Source: Bacteroidia bacterium (GTDB taxonomy: Bacteria > Bacteroidota > Bacteroidia > Bacteroidales > Rikenellaceae). Taken from it: 22,074 nt of DNA. Made by a program: the position numbers and the translations under genes. This document shows positions 21,724-22,074 of this stretch, piece after piece. Location: assembly GCA_025999315.1 (NCBI GenBank), contig BNXD01000024.1, positions 1 through 22,074 on the forward strand, written 5' to 3'. The notes below the pieces were generated by a model that made no database searches, was not told where the DNA came from, and saw only the letters and a program-made list of their open reading frames with translations. Numbering within the stretch: the first letter of the stretch is position 1; every line of letters begins with the position of its first letter.

Positions 21724-22074
21724 TTCGGCTTTGCGTAGCAAAGTCAGCAGCCCGCAGCCGCCCCCAGCGGCGGGCTGCAACCGACGACCGAAGCGGGAGC
21801 AGAGGCTGCTTGCAGACTATGCCTCGCAAGGAGGAGAACCGAGCAGCGTTGCGAGGGCCGCAGACCGCTTGCGGGCTACGGAGGTAGCGCGAGGAAGGCA
21901 AGCGTCCCTCTGCTTGCTTTCCTTCGCAGGCGTCCCTTTGCCTGCCAACATCCCCTTTGTTGTCGCACCCTCGCCTTACGGCATCGGAATCAGCCTTTTG
22001 CGGCAGCCCTTCGCTGGCTCCGAGCCGCAATCGACGAAGCAGAAGCTTAAGGCTGCTCGCAGGCTATGCCCCGC
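21724..22074. repeat. GC-rich repeat array running off the right edge (module copy 2)
   Basis: It begins with the module shared with 4821-4861, including CTTTGC-gta-GCAAAG. The inverted pair GCAGCCCGC (21747-21755) / GCGGGCTGC (21770-21778) follows, then tandem hairpins GCAAGC-GTCCCTCT-GCTTGC (21898-21917) and GCAGGC-GTCCCTTT-GCCTGC (21926-21945). A 26-bp direct repeat closes it (21802-21827 and 22049-22074, 22 of 26 identical). No gene is visible; frames on either strand are low-complexity. The array is cut by the window end. Confidence 0.6.

Noticed and set aside
21578..22030. Minus-strand open frame of about 150 codons at the right end
   Set aside because: It runs through the hairpin and repeat array, has no family resemblance, and parts of it are repeated in another spacer in a different frame.

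Overview
The window looks like a chromosomal segment of a GC-rich member of the Bacteroidales, most likely near Alistipes/Rikenellaceae. That placement is an inference from gene content and promoter style. Many genes are preceded by the Bacteroidetes -7 box TAnnTTTG rather than an E. coli-type promoter, and Shine-Dalgarno sequences are mostly absent. Several proteins have Bacteroidetes-specific forms: a long NusB, the 73-aa DUF2795-type protein, BatD/BatE, and a short CstA.

Layout. 1-284 holds the right part of an intergenic repeat element and the yajC terminator. 285-2939 has yajC and nusB on the minus strand, separated by a plus-strand Bcr/CflA-type MFS exporter. 3009-4804 has a HI0933-family flavoprotein overlapping a small protein that resembles a degenerate methyltransferase. 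4805-5051 is a GC-rich structured repeat spacer. 5052-7162 has a rhomboid protease with a large N-terminal extension, translationally coupled to a PduO-type cobalamin adenosyltransferase. 7244-7465 is the DUF2795-type gene. 7626-9945 is a strikingly AT-rich two-gene Type II-like restriction-modification (R-M) module, clearly foreign in composition. 10123-12151 has two nearly identical tRNA-Gln genes (anticodons CTG and TTG) flanking cstA, with two related MITE-like elements between the tRNAs and cstA. 12254-13741 is a lipoprotein with a C-terminal outer-membrane-barrel-like region. 13801-14192 is a large composite repeat element. 14293-17049 has divergent fba and class I fumarase genes. 17080-20635 has a truncated BatD-like gene, a second composite repeat element, full batD and batE. 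20703-21296 is recR. 21297-22074 has no gene and is packed with hairpins and repeats that run off the right edge.

Functionally most genes are housekeeping: protein export (YajC), transcription antitermination (NusB), central carbon metabolism (Fba, fumarase, CstA), B12 cofactor activation, aerotolerance/envelope (Bat) and recombinational repair (RecR). The accessory signal lies in the R-M island and above all in the intergenic DNA. There I find at least three repeat families: a composite element with inverted CAGTTGAAATTTAT-like ends (three copies, one cut by the window edge), a MITE with GGGCGTGTTCACATAAAT ends (two copies around cstA), and a GC-rich hairpin module family shared between 4821-4952 and 21724-22074. 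No CRISPR array, integrase, transposase or obvious new defence system was found; the repeat families are the least explained content.
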